Below are positions 54,537 to 64,000 of a DNA stretch of 64,000 nt, one piece after another (positions within the stretch are counted from its first letter, which is position 1; each line of letters opens with the position of its first letter). The DNA lies in assembly GCA_958510825.1 (NCBI GenBank), contig OY294050.1:6983340-7047339 (forward strand), written 5' to 3'. A program made the position numbers and the translations under genes. Below the pieces are notes generated by a model that saw nothing but the letters and a program-made list of their open reading frames with translations, searched no databases and was not told where the DNA came from. This stretch comes from Brachypterus glaber (taxonomy: Eukaryota > Arthropoda > Insecta > Coleoptera > Kateretidae).

Positions 54537-57500
54537 CTGAAACAAAAAATATTTTATTATTAAAAGAGGTGATTTGACTGATTTTGGGGCGCTAAATCCA
54601 AATTCTCAACCGTTTTTAATTTCTCGTAAAGTATTGTAATAGAAAAAAATATTTTTTGGTCTAAATCATTTAATTTTTTCCTGAAACGAAGAAAAATGTC
54701 AAAAATAGCTAAAAAAAAATATGTCTCTGTCTGTATCCACGATAACTAAAGAACGCTTTGAGCTAGAGACTTAAAATTTGGTATACAAATTTATTATTAT
54801 CTTGGAAAGGTAAATAAAAATTACATAAAAATCATATTATTATTATTTTTTAATAAAAATAAATAATAATTTTATTATTCACAAAAGATGACAAGTTTAA
54901 AAACCACCTAAAAGGTCAAAAAAATACACAATTTGTTTTTCCCATGACTAGATGGGGGAGGGAGCCCCAAAATGTAAAAAATATTTACAGCGATATCCAT
55001 AGAAAATAAAATAACATTATTAATTTTATTTTTTTATGAGACGGATTTTTCTAATGTCTGTTTTCTTGTAAATGATAAAGGGTTTTTAGACCTTTTTTAT
55101 AAAGTTAACCTCTGTAATTCTCATAAAAGTCGAAACCTTTCATAACTTTTTTCAGGTTCCTTGAGGTTTTAATTTGAGTCTTTAACGTCAAAACTAAATT
55201 ATGGAACCATGGGTCCCATTGTAATCATTTTTAAAACAGTGGTTCTTGATATGATAAAACCATTAAGATTTTTGAATTTATTTATTCAAATTTAGTAAAA
55301 GTAGCCTAAACTTAGCAGTTCTTTTCCCTTGTTGGCGCCTTCGCCATATTTTCAAATTTTCAAACTGGGTTTATAAAAAATTGAGACCCGATGGAAAAAA
55401 TCTGAAACCATTTTTGAAAACAGATCCCCAAAATTGATAAAAAAATAACCACTGTTGACAATAACGCAATTTTTGCAGGTTACCCTGGTAGATATCACAA
55501 TATCACAATATATAATAGTGAAAGTCGCTTGCAAAACAACTTCCTCTACGATATTTCAGGAACGCTTTAACACAGAGACTTAAATTTTGAACCAAAGATT
55601 TTTAATGTGGCAAAAAATTTTGGTTAATATTTCAGGTCTCTATGTCAAGGCGTTCTTGAAATATCGTAGTTGTTTTGCAATCGGCCTGCACCATTAATAA
55701 TACTTTAAATGCTAATTTACGCAAAATTTTGACACGCACTTTTTGATTTCAAAAATGGGATATTTGTTATTCTCTCTGGAGTTTTCCCCCTCTCTCTAAT
55801 TTTCTAGAAATTTTACACGAAAAACTTACCTTCAGTAATATTGAAGACCTCATTCGACCATTCGTCAGTCTGGTTTTCCTCATTAATTAACTTATACTCT
55901 ATGTAAAATGCAGTCGGTTCGAACGAGATCTTTTCATCTTCAGTTTGTCTCTCTCGTTCCTGTCTCTCTCGGTCCTCTCTCTCTCGATCCGATTTCAAAT
56001 ATCTTTTGTATCTTGTCTCTCTTTTTCTTCTTTTTTCTTCTAAATTTTCTTCATCTTCTTCTGTTCCTTCTTCTTCTTCCTCCTCTTCTTCTGCTTCATC
56101 TCCTTTTTCAGGTGTTGTTTCTTCTACTTCTTCTATTTTTTCGGTCGTGTTTGGAGGCAGGATTTCTAGTACCAATGTGTCGCTGGTCGCTTCTATTAAG
56201 TTAAGCCCCCCTGGGGGGTAAGGCTGCAGTCCCATTTCTAGTTTGTACCATTTTTTTAGTTTCCCGTGCCGGTTTTGAACGGTGCATAAGTACTCAGCTA
56301 ATGTTTTCTCTGAAACCTCTATCTGAAAAATAATTAAATTTTGGTTAGAGTTAGGCGAGAGTTGAGAAACAAAACTTCTCAGGGTTGAGGAAGAGAGCAG
56401 TAAATGCCCTTGAAACGTCGGCAAATATTTAAAATAAGCCTTTTATTTAATTAACCAGGGTTTCTCTATATAATCATGAGGTTTTCAGTGCGCAAGTACT
56501 AATCAGATATGTATCCTGACTTGCGCACTATCACTGATAAATTACTACTGTAGCAATTTCCACGCTAATATAAAAAGTTATCATTAAAAACACACAAAAA
56601 ATTATCTTCAAACGTCCATTATTATTAACTTAAAATTCAACAGTTCACACGATTAATAACCATAAATATATGGTTCACTTTAACTTGTTCATAATACATT
56701 AATATAATTCGCGAATTCGCTGCACTGGAATGTGCCAAGAAGGCTACACCCATCCCTTTCAAAGGCCACGCTGTAACTGAACCTTAAACCTAAACTTAAA
56801 TTGTTGAAACATTTCATCACTTTTTTGAGGTTAGCAATGAAATTCGACCTGACCGAGTCAAACCAACACCAGATTTGGAGACCCCAAAAACGTATAGAAA
56901 TGTTGGTCTCGTCTGGGGGAATCAGTCCTTTTTTTTGTGTGCCTGTGTACTTTTTAATTACCTCTAAAACATATTTAACAGGAGAAACTTGAATCTCATG
57001 GCCCAAAATTCGTTGTCTATCATTTCTAGACCATCGAAAAGTTGGGGTTGGATGGGCGGTGACTTCGCAAGTTAGATTTACGAAACTCCCCTCGAAGCCC
57101 CAAACTATTTCTTGTTCGGCATAGACTGGCCCAACATAACTAGGTTCATCTAGAAAAAAAACAATAATTTAAAAAAAATCGAAAACTTCAGAAAAAAAAT
57201 CAGAATTTTTATTTTGAAAAATAAATTTAAAAAAGTGGAAAAAAAGTTTAGTTCGATCAATATTAATCTGGCTATGGATAAAAATAATAATTTTGACCCC
57301 TTAAGGGAGCGTTTAAGTATTACGTAAAGCAAAATTTGGCCATTTAAAAGCTCGCGTCAGCGCTAGAGTCGACGCGGGGCCTATGCGAGTAGTGGAAATT
57401 CGCCGAGTACTGCTTATAATCACGGGTCGGATCGAAGGAGCCATTACCGGGGGCATGCAAAAATTAGAATTTTAAAAAACTCTTTTTTCAAGTAAATAGA

Positions 57501-60500
57501 CACTTTAAACTATTGTTCACTAAGCGGAATGTCATATCGACGCTGTTAATACTCAGTGTCATGGTCCATGACTCATGGAGAAGGACTTTTTTTTTTTTTG
57601 AAAATATTTTCTCCTTTCAAAAAACGAATAGTTAATACAAAAATATTGTTTTTTTATTAACTATAATAGCAGTTATTTTGTATTTCTGCTCCGCTTCTGA
57701 TGATTATGTCAAGCAGATTTTTTTATACAGCCTTTTCATATTAAAACTTGTGAAAATTTTTTTTTATCCAATACATACAGATAATGAGACAATTACCAGC
57801 TGTATTTTAAATAGATAAACTCAATAATAACCCCCGCGTGGCTTTTACTTGATTGAGTGGATAATTATTTATTTTACCCACTCAACTGTCACTTGTCAAA
57901 TTATTTTCTTGTAAATGTCATTAAAATTTTTAATAAAAATATGAATTCCTAAGCTAAGGATAAAACCTTGTATGGCATTCATGGGTAAACCGATATTGCC
58001 CTCTCGAAAATTAACCTGCTTGGCTGACGCCTCGCAGGTTAATTTTCTCATGAGCAATATCTTACTTTACCCACTAGTACCATAAATAACTATTAAAAAC
58101 AATAAAAGTATTTTGACTTACGTTCTACCAAAAAAGTGATTCTTTTGTCCTTGATGATTCCAGTGCTTTCTTGAATGGCTCTGCAAATATAAACTCCCGC
58201 GTCTTCTTTTTCTGTATTTTCTATCACCAATCCGTCACCCATCATTTTAAATTTTGGTTCCGGTAAGAGTTCACCATCTTCATTTACCCAAGACACAGTT
58301 GCACCTAAAAAATTATACTGTTTAGGATTTTTTTTTTGTAATTTGGTACACTTTGACTTTGTTTTAATCAACAATATTATAATAAATGAATTTATCAACA
58401 ATATTATTTAAAAGTTTAAAATTAATTATCCCTGGTAGAAAAGTACATAAATCTAACTTAACATAACATTAGATTAGTGACATTTTTATATTTAGTCTCA
58501 AACGTTATACAAAAACGTTATAAAATATATAAATCTAACCTTAAAAACTAACGTTTGACAAAAACGTTATAAAATACATAAATCTAACGTTAGTTTCCTA
58601 ACCAAATTCTAACCTTTTTCCACCTTATTATAACTTTAAATATTTTTTAAATTTTCATTATTAATACGAAAATACTCATTCCAGACAGCTATGTGCCTAG
58701 GTTTGATAGTTATCCGTAAAAAGTTTGCAAATTATCAAAAAATTAAATTTTAACACTTGATTAAACAGACAGTAATATTATACAGTGCGGTCCAAAAGTC
58801 ACCCCCCCCCCTCTTAACTTTTGAACGAGTTGAGACATCGATTTCAAATTTAGAACTCTTATATAAGACAACAAACTATCTTTAAGCATATATTTGGTAC
58901 TCTTATCTCTTAAAATGTGAGCAGGGGGGCATGGGGGGAAATTTTTTTAAATGGAAAGGGGGGTCGTGTGATACATCATTTTAAAGCTTTTAAAATTCTC
59001 TATATAACCATACATTTTTAAAAATTTTAAACATGTTTTTTAAGGTTTTGATATTTCAGTTTTCTGTGCTAAAAAAATAAATTTTTAATTTTTTTTTTGT
59101 TAATTTTTATTTATGTCAACTAAAATTAGTTTAAAAGTATAATTTACTTTTTTTCATTATGAAATTAGGCATTTTTAAAAAATTGTTTGGATTTTTTAGA
59201 GAAATTTTGATAAAAATACCCATTTTCAACCCTATTTTAAACCCAAAAAAAAATGTTTAAAAAAAATAAAAAATATACAGTTAAATGGAGAATTTCATAA
59301 GCTTTAAAATGATGTATCACACGACCCCCCTTTCCATTTAAAAAAATGTTCCCCCATGCCCCCCTGCCCACATTTTAAGAGCTGAAAGTATTAAATATAT
59401 GTTTAAAGATAGTTTAAGTTGTCTTATTTAAAAGTTCCAAATTTGAAGTCGATATCTCAACTGGTTCAAAAATTAAGGGGGGGGGTGACTTTTGGACCGC
59501 TCTGTATATGCGCTATCGTTCTTGAATATAATACATCTAACAATCAAATATTTGTCTATTATAAATATTATTAAATTACAATATAATTTTGTATTTATTA
59601 TTTCCAAAAGTTTAAAAAAATATTATCCCCCACAATATTAAATTATTAGATGAAAATTAAATTATTGCATGTAAATTATTGTTTTTTTATCAAAACTTTT
59701 TATTATGTAGTTTATATAAAAATACGAATGTATAAAACTTGAGTCGTAAAAAAAGTATAGTCTGTTACACGTGTAAAATGGCTATTTCTCACTGGTGGAC
59801 CGTCTTCCTCGCCGCTGTCGCTGCTCGGTTGACAAATATCGACTCGTTCGGAATATGCATCATTCTACGCTTGTTACAAAATATACTATAGTATAACATA
59901 CCTTTAGCGTCGCACAAAAGTGTTGATCTATCCCCCTGTATTCCAGTTTGGACATCTGGAGTGCCCATAAACCTGATTGGCTCTAAAATAAATAAAAATT
60001 AATTAGTTTATATTACAAATAAATATTCTTTATTCTTTATTGTGTAGATTCAAGGGTACAGAGTCATGGAGAGCCCCAAATAGGCTCCAAGCTTGTGGCT
60101 CTCCATTGATTTTGACAAGAAATGCAAAAAAATTTTTAAATAGATTTTTCTTCTACATACCGCCCGTTTCAAAGTAAACAAAACGTACGAAGCAAAAATC
60201 AAGGCTGACGTGTGTTTTTCTTTAAATAAAATTCAGAGCGTCACGTCAGCCTTCATCTGATCGTTCTATCTTCGTTTTCTCTTTTTTGTATAATCTGAAA
60301 TGCACGGTATAAAAATATTATCTCCAGATGTAAATTATTTCTTAATTTACCAAAATCTCGTACTATCTAATCCATAAAATCTACGACTAAACAAATTCTA
60401 CAAAATAGTTCGATGCCAAATTTCTACAAAACGGATCTACAAAATTCAAAAAAATCATATGACACCCAACTATTTTGTAAAATTTTTCGAAAAAAAAAAT

Positions 60501-63500
60501 TTTTTGGAAAATAAGCTTTTTTGTCAAGTTTTTTAAATTTTTGTCTGTTGTTTTTTTGATTTTAAACACCCTTGTTCGAAAGTTAGGTGTCATGTGATTT
60601 TTTAAGGCTACACGATTTCGAAAAACCATAATCATCTAAGAATACAAAAATAGATAAAAAAAAATATTTTTTAAAACACAGCATTTAGGGCCACTTGCAC
60701 CAACTTTTGGTACGGGATTATCTCAGCTAAACCGAGTTTAAGCTAAAAATGCTGAGTTCTGATTGGTCGGCCGTCAATTTAATCCAAGTTTAAAGTTAAA
60801 CCATCATTGGTGCAAGTGGCCCTTAGAGTGTTAATACCTAATTAGGTATAAGAAAGTTATTTTTTTCTATGTAGTTTTACCGTAATGTTTTAAAAAGTGT
60901 TATATTTATTTAGTTTTTATGGCTAAACAAAAATATGTACCCCATCTAATGATTTTTTAATTATTACATCGTGCAGAACGTTTTTAAAATCCTTACACAA
61001 AGATAGATGCCATTCTAAGAGGGATTTTATATTATAGTTCTACATACATACATAAGCCTGCCTATTTTTGCATAAAATTCGATAAAATTACTTTAATAAC
61101 ATTTTACCTGGTTTATTACGAACTCTATTCCGCGGTCTACTCGACGGTCTGTTAGGATATTTATTAGTTTGAGGTTTTTGATTATTGCTAGTGTCTGTGT
61201 GTTGCCTAATTTCGTCGGTTTGCCTGTTTTCATAACTGGTTCTGAGGTCTGTAAATTGTCAGCAACAAAAAAATAATGGACTACGTTTACACGATAAACA
61301 TTTGTTTATCGTGTAATTAATTACACGATAAACAACTACCGTAGTTACACGATAATCGTACCGTAGTTACACGATAATCGTACCGTGCTACCTAAAAATC
61401 TGTCTACTATTCAAGTATATTCAAGTACACAGGGTGATTCGGTATTTATAAATCTACAGCGTTTTGACGCCGTGTATACCGTATTAATAAATACGGTTAC
61501 CGTACAATAGTAATAACTACGGTATACGGTATAGTAAGGTCTCGTGTAAACATAGTCATTAGGGTGGACCTTATATTTTTATGTTAAAGTTTTCATTTTG
61601 GGGTAAATAGAAAATTCTGAAAATATGAGAGTGATCAAACTTCTCTAAGCGTCATAATTGGTCCCCTAAAATTCGTAAAATTACCCATAAATTTTAAAAA
61701 ATCGTTAAAATTTTTCTCTAATTTATGTATAAGTGAAAAATTTTAAATGCTTGAAATCTTATTTTTTTCCTTTTGGGAATAAAAAATTATGTGCCAAATT
61801 TCAAAATCCGCCAAAGTTGCCACAAAAATTTAGGAATTCCTATCATCATCAGAATCAGAATCAGAACTTAAATGAAAATTTTGAGGTAACTAAAAATTAT
61901 AAGGTCCACCCTAATAGTCATGGATAATTCAAGGGTGAATCACTAAAATGCATCGGGATGCATCCCATTGATGGGATGTCCGTGTATAAATATTCGAAGG
62001 TCTTCCAAAAATCTCAACAAAAATATAGAAAATCTCCAACTTTCCAAAAGATTTTTTGGAAACTTCCAGAGCCGTCTAAAATTCTTAGAAATCGTACAAA
62101 AGTCCATGTTAGTAGTGGTTCACTCCTCAGAATAATGACAGTTGAACTTCTATAACTATAAAAGTGAACTTTTGTGAAACTTGTCTTAGAAGGGCAGTAT
62201 AATTATAACTATAATTATGACTATAATTATAACTCACCTGCGACCTTAACTCGAAGCTGCTTCTCGCCATTTTTACTGGAGCACGTGTATGTCCCGGCCT
62301 CGTCACTCCTGACCCTGTCAAAGCGAATAATGAGTCCATAATTACTGGACTGCGTGTACGGTCGGGTTCTCATCCCGAGGGTTTTGCCCTTCGGGTTCCG
62401 CCATTCCACGGGTTGTCCCGCGTCGTTGCAGGTCACTATGAAGCTGTCGTGTCGGTTTATCGTAATTTTGTCCTGTGTTATGTGTAGAGGAGACACTGGT
62501 AAACAAATACAAAAGATTATTAAAAAAAAAAAAAATAAATAAATAAAAAAAATAAATAAAAAAAATAATTTTGATCCCCTTAGGGGCTGTTTAAGAATGA
62601 CGTCACCTATTTTTATCAATTTTTAAACCACCATCCCCTCTTCGTCACTTATCGTCACTTTTGCCCAGACCCCGCTATAAAATAGAAAAAAATTATGATA
62701 TGATACGTCACCTTTTGGCAGACCCCCCGCCCCCACTGTGCCTATTTTTTTTTAGATATGAACCCATAATAATATGGTTACTATTTTCTTTTATTAAAAA
62801 CAGCGTCTACGGACATAAAAACAAGATCTCATTTAGGCAATTATATTTTCCAGATACCTATACTGGGAACTTAAGATTAAAGAACTGTACTATTAAACAA
62901 TTTTATTTTAAAAAATATATAAAAATTATAAAAAGTTTAACATATTTTAATTTAAAACTTTTAAACATAATAAATCAACAAAAAAGTAAAATCTTAGTTA
63001 GAACTCAGGTGTGAACAGGCCATTTAGGCCCAGAGCTTTTGGCGGTTAAATAATTAAAGCCGTTAAAAAATATCTTATTTTAATTAATAGGAAAAAATAA
63101 ATACAAATACAATTTTTTGTAGAGCGACAATTCTATATTTTCACTAAAATTCTTTAAAAATAATTATGTTTTAAGGTCAATTTAAAAAAAATCAAAATTT
63201 TTCAGTCTTTTGTTTTTAAGTTTGTTTTTGCGAAAAACGAAAAAATGTTGAAGAAAAAATGTAAATTATAGTTTTTTATTTATTTTTTTTTTTTAAGTTC
63301 AACCCCCCATAACTTTTTTTTGGGTTACTTTAAAAAATTTCGAATCGATCGGATTATTCGTTCTTGAGTTATCGTGTCTACAAAAAACGTGACACCAGAC
63401 AGACAGACGGACGGGCTGATGGACAGACGGACATGTTCAAAGTTTCTTATTTTTTCATAAAACACATTTGTAACCAATAATTTTTTGTCTAGGAAGTTTT

Positions 63501-63797
63501 TTGACGTATAATACTATTCTAGCGCTACGCGCCGTTAATAGTATAAAAATATAATTAGGACAAAAAAAATTATGTTAGTTTTAACCTTTGTTTTTTTTTT
63601 CGAAAATTGACTTTTCTTTTTTTCAAAAATTGCTTTAATATTTTTTTTGCCAACCCCTCTGTGATGCCCTGTGCCCTAAAGTACTTACCCCTCCTAAGCG
63701 GTTATGGCAAAAAGCAAAACTTACCACAGAAAAGATCACTAAATATATACAACAAAATCACTATAACATTATTTGGTATCCTTATATAGCGCATCAT
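54352..63797 (-). CDS. Secreted or surface Ig/FN3 cell-adhesion protein (NCAM/fasciclin-2/fipi type)
   Basis: Eight coding exons with consistent phases give 533 residues. Residues 1-24 are a signal peptide (VIVILLYIFSDLFC). Ig1 has C47, W56 and C96 (DEAGTYTC). Residues 111-157 are a hydrophilic Asn/Arg/Thr-rich linker. Ig2 has C181, W190 and C225 (EDAGVYIC), and Ig3 has C273, W285 and C321 (LAEYLC). One FN3 domain runs from about 343 to 505 (PPGGLNLIEATSDTLVLEI ... YEVRVASQN), interrupted by a charged insert at about 371-441. The protein ends in a short hydrophobic tail (SIVYTVLSTILTWKI), compatible with a GPI signal or a weak membrane anchor. The three-Ig plus one-FN3 layout resembles Drosophila fipi more than the five-Ig, two-FN3 fasciclin 2, but orthology is not established. 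Confidence 0.92.
55830..56322 (-). CDS. Ig-gene exon 7 (end of Ig3, FN3 with charged insert)
   Basis: Starts IEVSEKTLAEYLCTVQNRHG after acceptor TTTCAG and ends NITEG at donor GTAAGT. Between the FN3 B and C strands it encodes an insert with eight consecutive Glu, then KRRKRETRYKRYLKS and an RERE/RQER repeat. Sequons NTT (366) and NIT (469). Confidence 0.92.
56962..57149 (-). CDS. Ig-gene exon 6 (first part of Ig3)
   Basis: 63 codons, HEPSYVGPVYAEQEIVWGFE to KYVLE, acceptor TCTAG and donor GAG|GTAATT (phase 0). NLT (270-272) is an N-glycosylation sequon beside C273. Confidence 0.9.
57768..58099 (+). repeat. Dispersed repeat R3 in Ig-gene intron 5
   Basis: Nearly identical to 32939-33280, with a small deletion near 57955. 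Ends in the same GAAAATTAACCTGC...GCAGGTTAATTTTC hairpin. Confidence 0.85.
58122..58304 (-). CDS. Ig-gene exon 5 (second half of Ig2)
   Basis: 61 codons, GATVSWVNEDGELLPEP through GVYICRAIQ to FLVE, phase 1-1, donor GTAAGT. A dispersed repeat (57768-58099) ends only about 23 bases past the donor. Confidence 0.92.
58430..58625. repeat. AACGTTATAAAATAYATAAA repeat cluster in Ig-gene intron 4
   Basis: Three to four head-to-tail units of ACGTTATAAAATAYATAAAT + CTAAC. Resembles the AACGTTA cluster at 22795-22950, and both lie next to a CCTGGT/ACCAGG word. Confidence 0.55.
58781..59506. mobile_element. Family B foldback, intact ends, in Ig-gene intron 4
   Basis: TACAGTGCGGTCCAAAAGTC + a C-run at the left and the complement ending GGACCGCTCTGTA at the right, with TA on both borders. 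Long matching arms. Best reference copy of this family in the window. Confidence 0.85.
59902..59982 (-). CDS. Ig-gene exon 4 (first half of Ig2)
   Basis: 27 codons, EPIRFMGTPDVQTGIQGDRS to LLCDAK, phase 1-1, donor GTATGT. Provides the first Cys of Ig2; too short to be picked up as an open frame alone. Confidence 0.88.
60688..60822. mobile_element. PIF/Harbinger-like MITE, 135 bp
   Basis: GGGCCACTTGCACCAA and TTGGTGCAAGTGGCCC are perfect inverted ends. TTA is duplicated on each side (60685-60687, 60823-60825), the PIF/Harbinger signature. In Ig-gene intron 3. Confidence 0.85.
61108..61248 (-). CDS. Ig-gene exon 3 (hydrophilic linker)
   Basis: 47 codons, phase 1-1, acceptor TTTACAG and donor GTAAAA. 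Codes a low-complexity linker (TSNNQKPQTNKYPNRPSSR) without Cys. Because it is a symmetric exon (141 nt), skipping it would keep frame, so it may be optional. Confidence 0.8.
61283..61390. repeat. ACACGATAA hairpin and tandem cluster
   Basis: TTTACACGATAAACA / TGTTTATCGTGTAA form a hairpin, and GTAGTTACACGATAATCGTACC then repeats in tandem twice. In Ig-gene intron 2. Confidence 0.7.
61560..61913. mobile_element. hAT-like MITE with 8-bp target duplication
   Basis: Terminal inverted repeats TAGGGTGGACCTTATA and TATAAGGTCCACCCTA. The 8-bp direct duplication ATAGTCAT lies at 61552-61559 and 61914-61921. 354 bases, no coding frame. A degenerate inverted relative is at 11592-11822. Confidence 0.88.
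62238..62495 (-). CDS. Ig-gene exon 2 (Ig domain 1)
   Basis: Complete Ig domain in one exon, phase 1 at both ends, acceptor TTACCAG and donor GTGAGT. GC content is clearly higher than in the flanking introns. YTQSSNYGLIIRFDRVRSDE leads to the second Cys. Confidence 0.93.
62496..63724. other. Ig-gene intron 1, no second gene
   Basis: A 117-codon plus-strand open frame at 62661-63014 is AT-rich and shows no known domain. The reverse GAGTTATCGTG motif (about 63370), GACAGACGGAC repeats (about 63405) and an ATACTATTCTAGCGC palindrome (63508-63545, also near 5222) are present. Confidence 0.5.
63725..63797 (-). CDS. Ig-gene exon 1 (signal peptide)
   Basis: Codes MMRYIRIPNNVIVILLYIFS then DLFC, and ends TGTG|GTAAGT in phase 1. 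The first of two adjacent ATGs is taken. Upstream sequence on this strand to 64000 has no in-frame ATG near and is probably 5' UTR or promoter. Confidence 0.85.
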
Positions 63798-64000
63798 TTC
63801 TAAACTAGCCTTTTAATTAATAAAAATAATTAATTAACCACCGTTTAAATTGCTTAAATTAGGTGTAATTGAGTGTTGTGTGCGATAAGTGAATTTTTGC
63901 GCCCGAGCAGGGGATTTGACTGCGAGTGGCGCCAGTTTTCCTGGAAGGACTTTTCCTGCGGATTCTGCACATTTTCTCCACGCATTTGGCCTATTTACTA
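63798..64000 (-). other. Probable 5' UTR and promoter side of the Ig gene
   Basis: GC content rises beyond 63890, with a CGCAGTC word at about 63919 that resembles the arthropod initiator. This is weak evidence. No upstream in-frame ATG was noticed. Confidence 0.3.

Noticed and set aside
55908..56221. Plus-strand Leu/Ser-rich open frames of 71 and 98 codons
   Set aside because: They are antisense to the Glu/Arg-rich insert of the Ig-gene exon 7; the apparent Leu/Ser richness is just the complement of GAA/GAG codons.
62661..63014. 117-codon plus-strand frame in Ig-gene intron 1
   Set aside because: Asn/Lys/Ile/Phe-rich composition as expected of AT-rich intron sequence, with no motif and no splice or promoter support.

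Overview
The window is nuclear DNA of an insect, most likely a beetle, although the order is inferred only from the look of the protein sequences. It is AT-rich and has two intron-containing genes with GT-AG splice sites. Both lie on the minus strand, and most of the remainder is transposon-derived. Nothing prokaryotic is present: no operons, CRISPR arrays or rRNA.

Gene 1 (18076-33820, minus) is trehalose-6-phosphate synthase, the fused GT20 synthase plus HAD phosphatase-type protein typical of insects. Nine shared coding exons (722 codons) were assembled with every splice phase consistent. They can be joined in the same phase to either of two terminal exons: a proximal one (21542-21796, giving 806 aa) or a distal one (18076-18306, giving 798 aa). 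The pair looks like mutually exclusive last exons and is the most informative gene-structure observation here.

Gene 2 (54352-63797, minus) encodes a predicted 533-residue secreted or surface immunoglobulin-superfamily protein. It has a signal peptide, three Ig domains and one fibronectin type III domain, in eight exons of consistent phase. It is of the fasciclin-2/NCAM/fipi general type. The FN3 domain carries a roughly 70-residue acidic-then-basic insert containing a furin-like RRKR site.

The left end (1 to about 3050, minus) is the 5' part of a Ty3/gypsy-like LTR retrotransposon: a tRNA-Lys-like primer binding site candidate, a long repeat-bearing leader, gag with zinc knuckles, and a protease in the -1 frame behind a textbook slippery site, spacer and stem. 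Two non-LTR retrotransposon fragments are present: a broken reverse transcriptase at 16440-17165 and an endonuclease domain at 48414-48734.

The rest is a dense collection of small non-autonomous DNA elements and long palindromes. Several can be assigned by target-site duplication: hAT-like (13306-13563, 61560-61913), PIF/Harbinger-like (60688-60822) and TA-flanked mariner-like foldbacks (58781-59506 and relatives). There is also a pair of tRNA-derived SINE copies, an element built of a 17-bp minisatellite (43370-44189) and a 346-bp near-perfect hairpin (47235-47580). Family relationships were judged by eye, so exact repeat borders are approximate. I see no convincing new protein system. The most promising leads are the alternative TPS exons with their surrounding foldback elements, the frameshift cassette, and the long hairpins.
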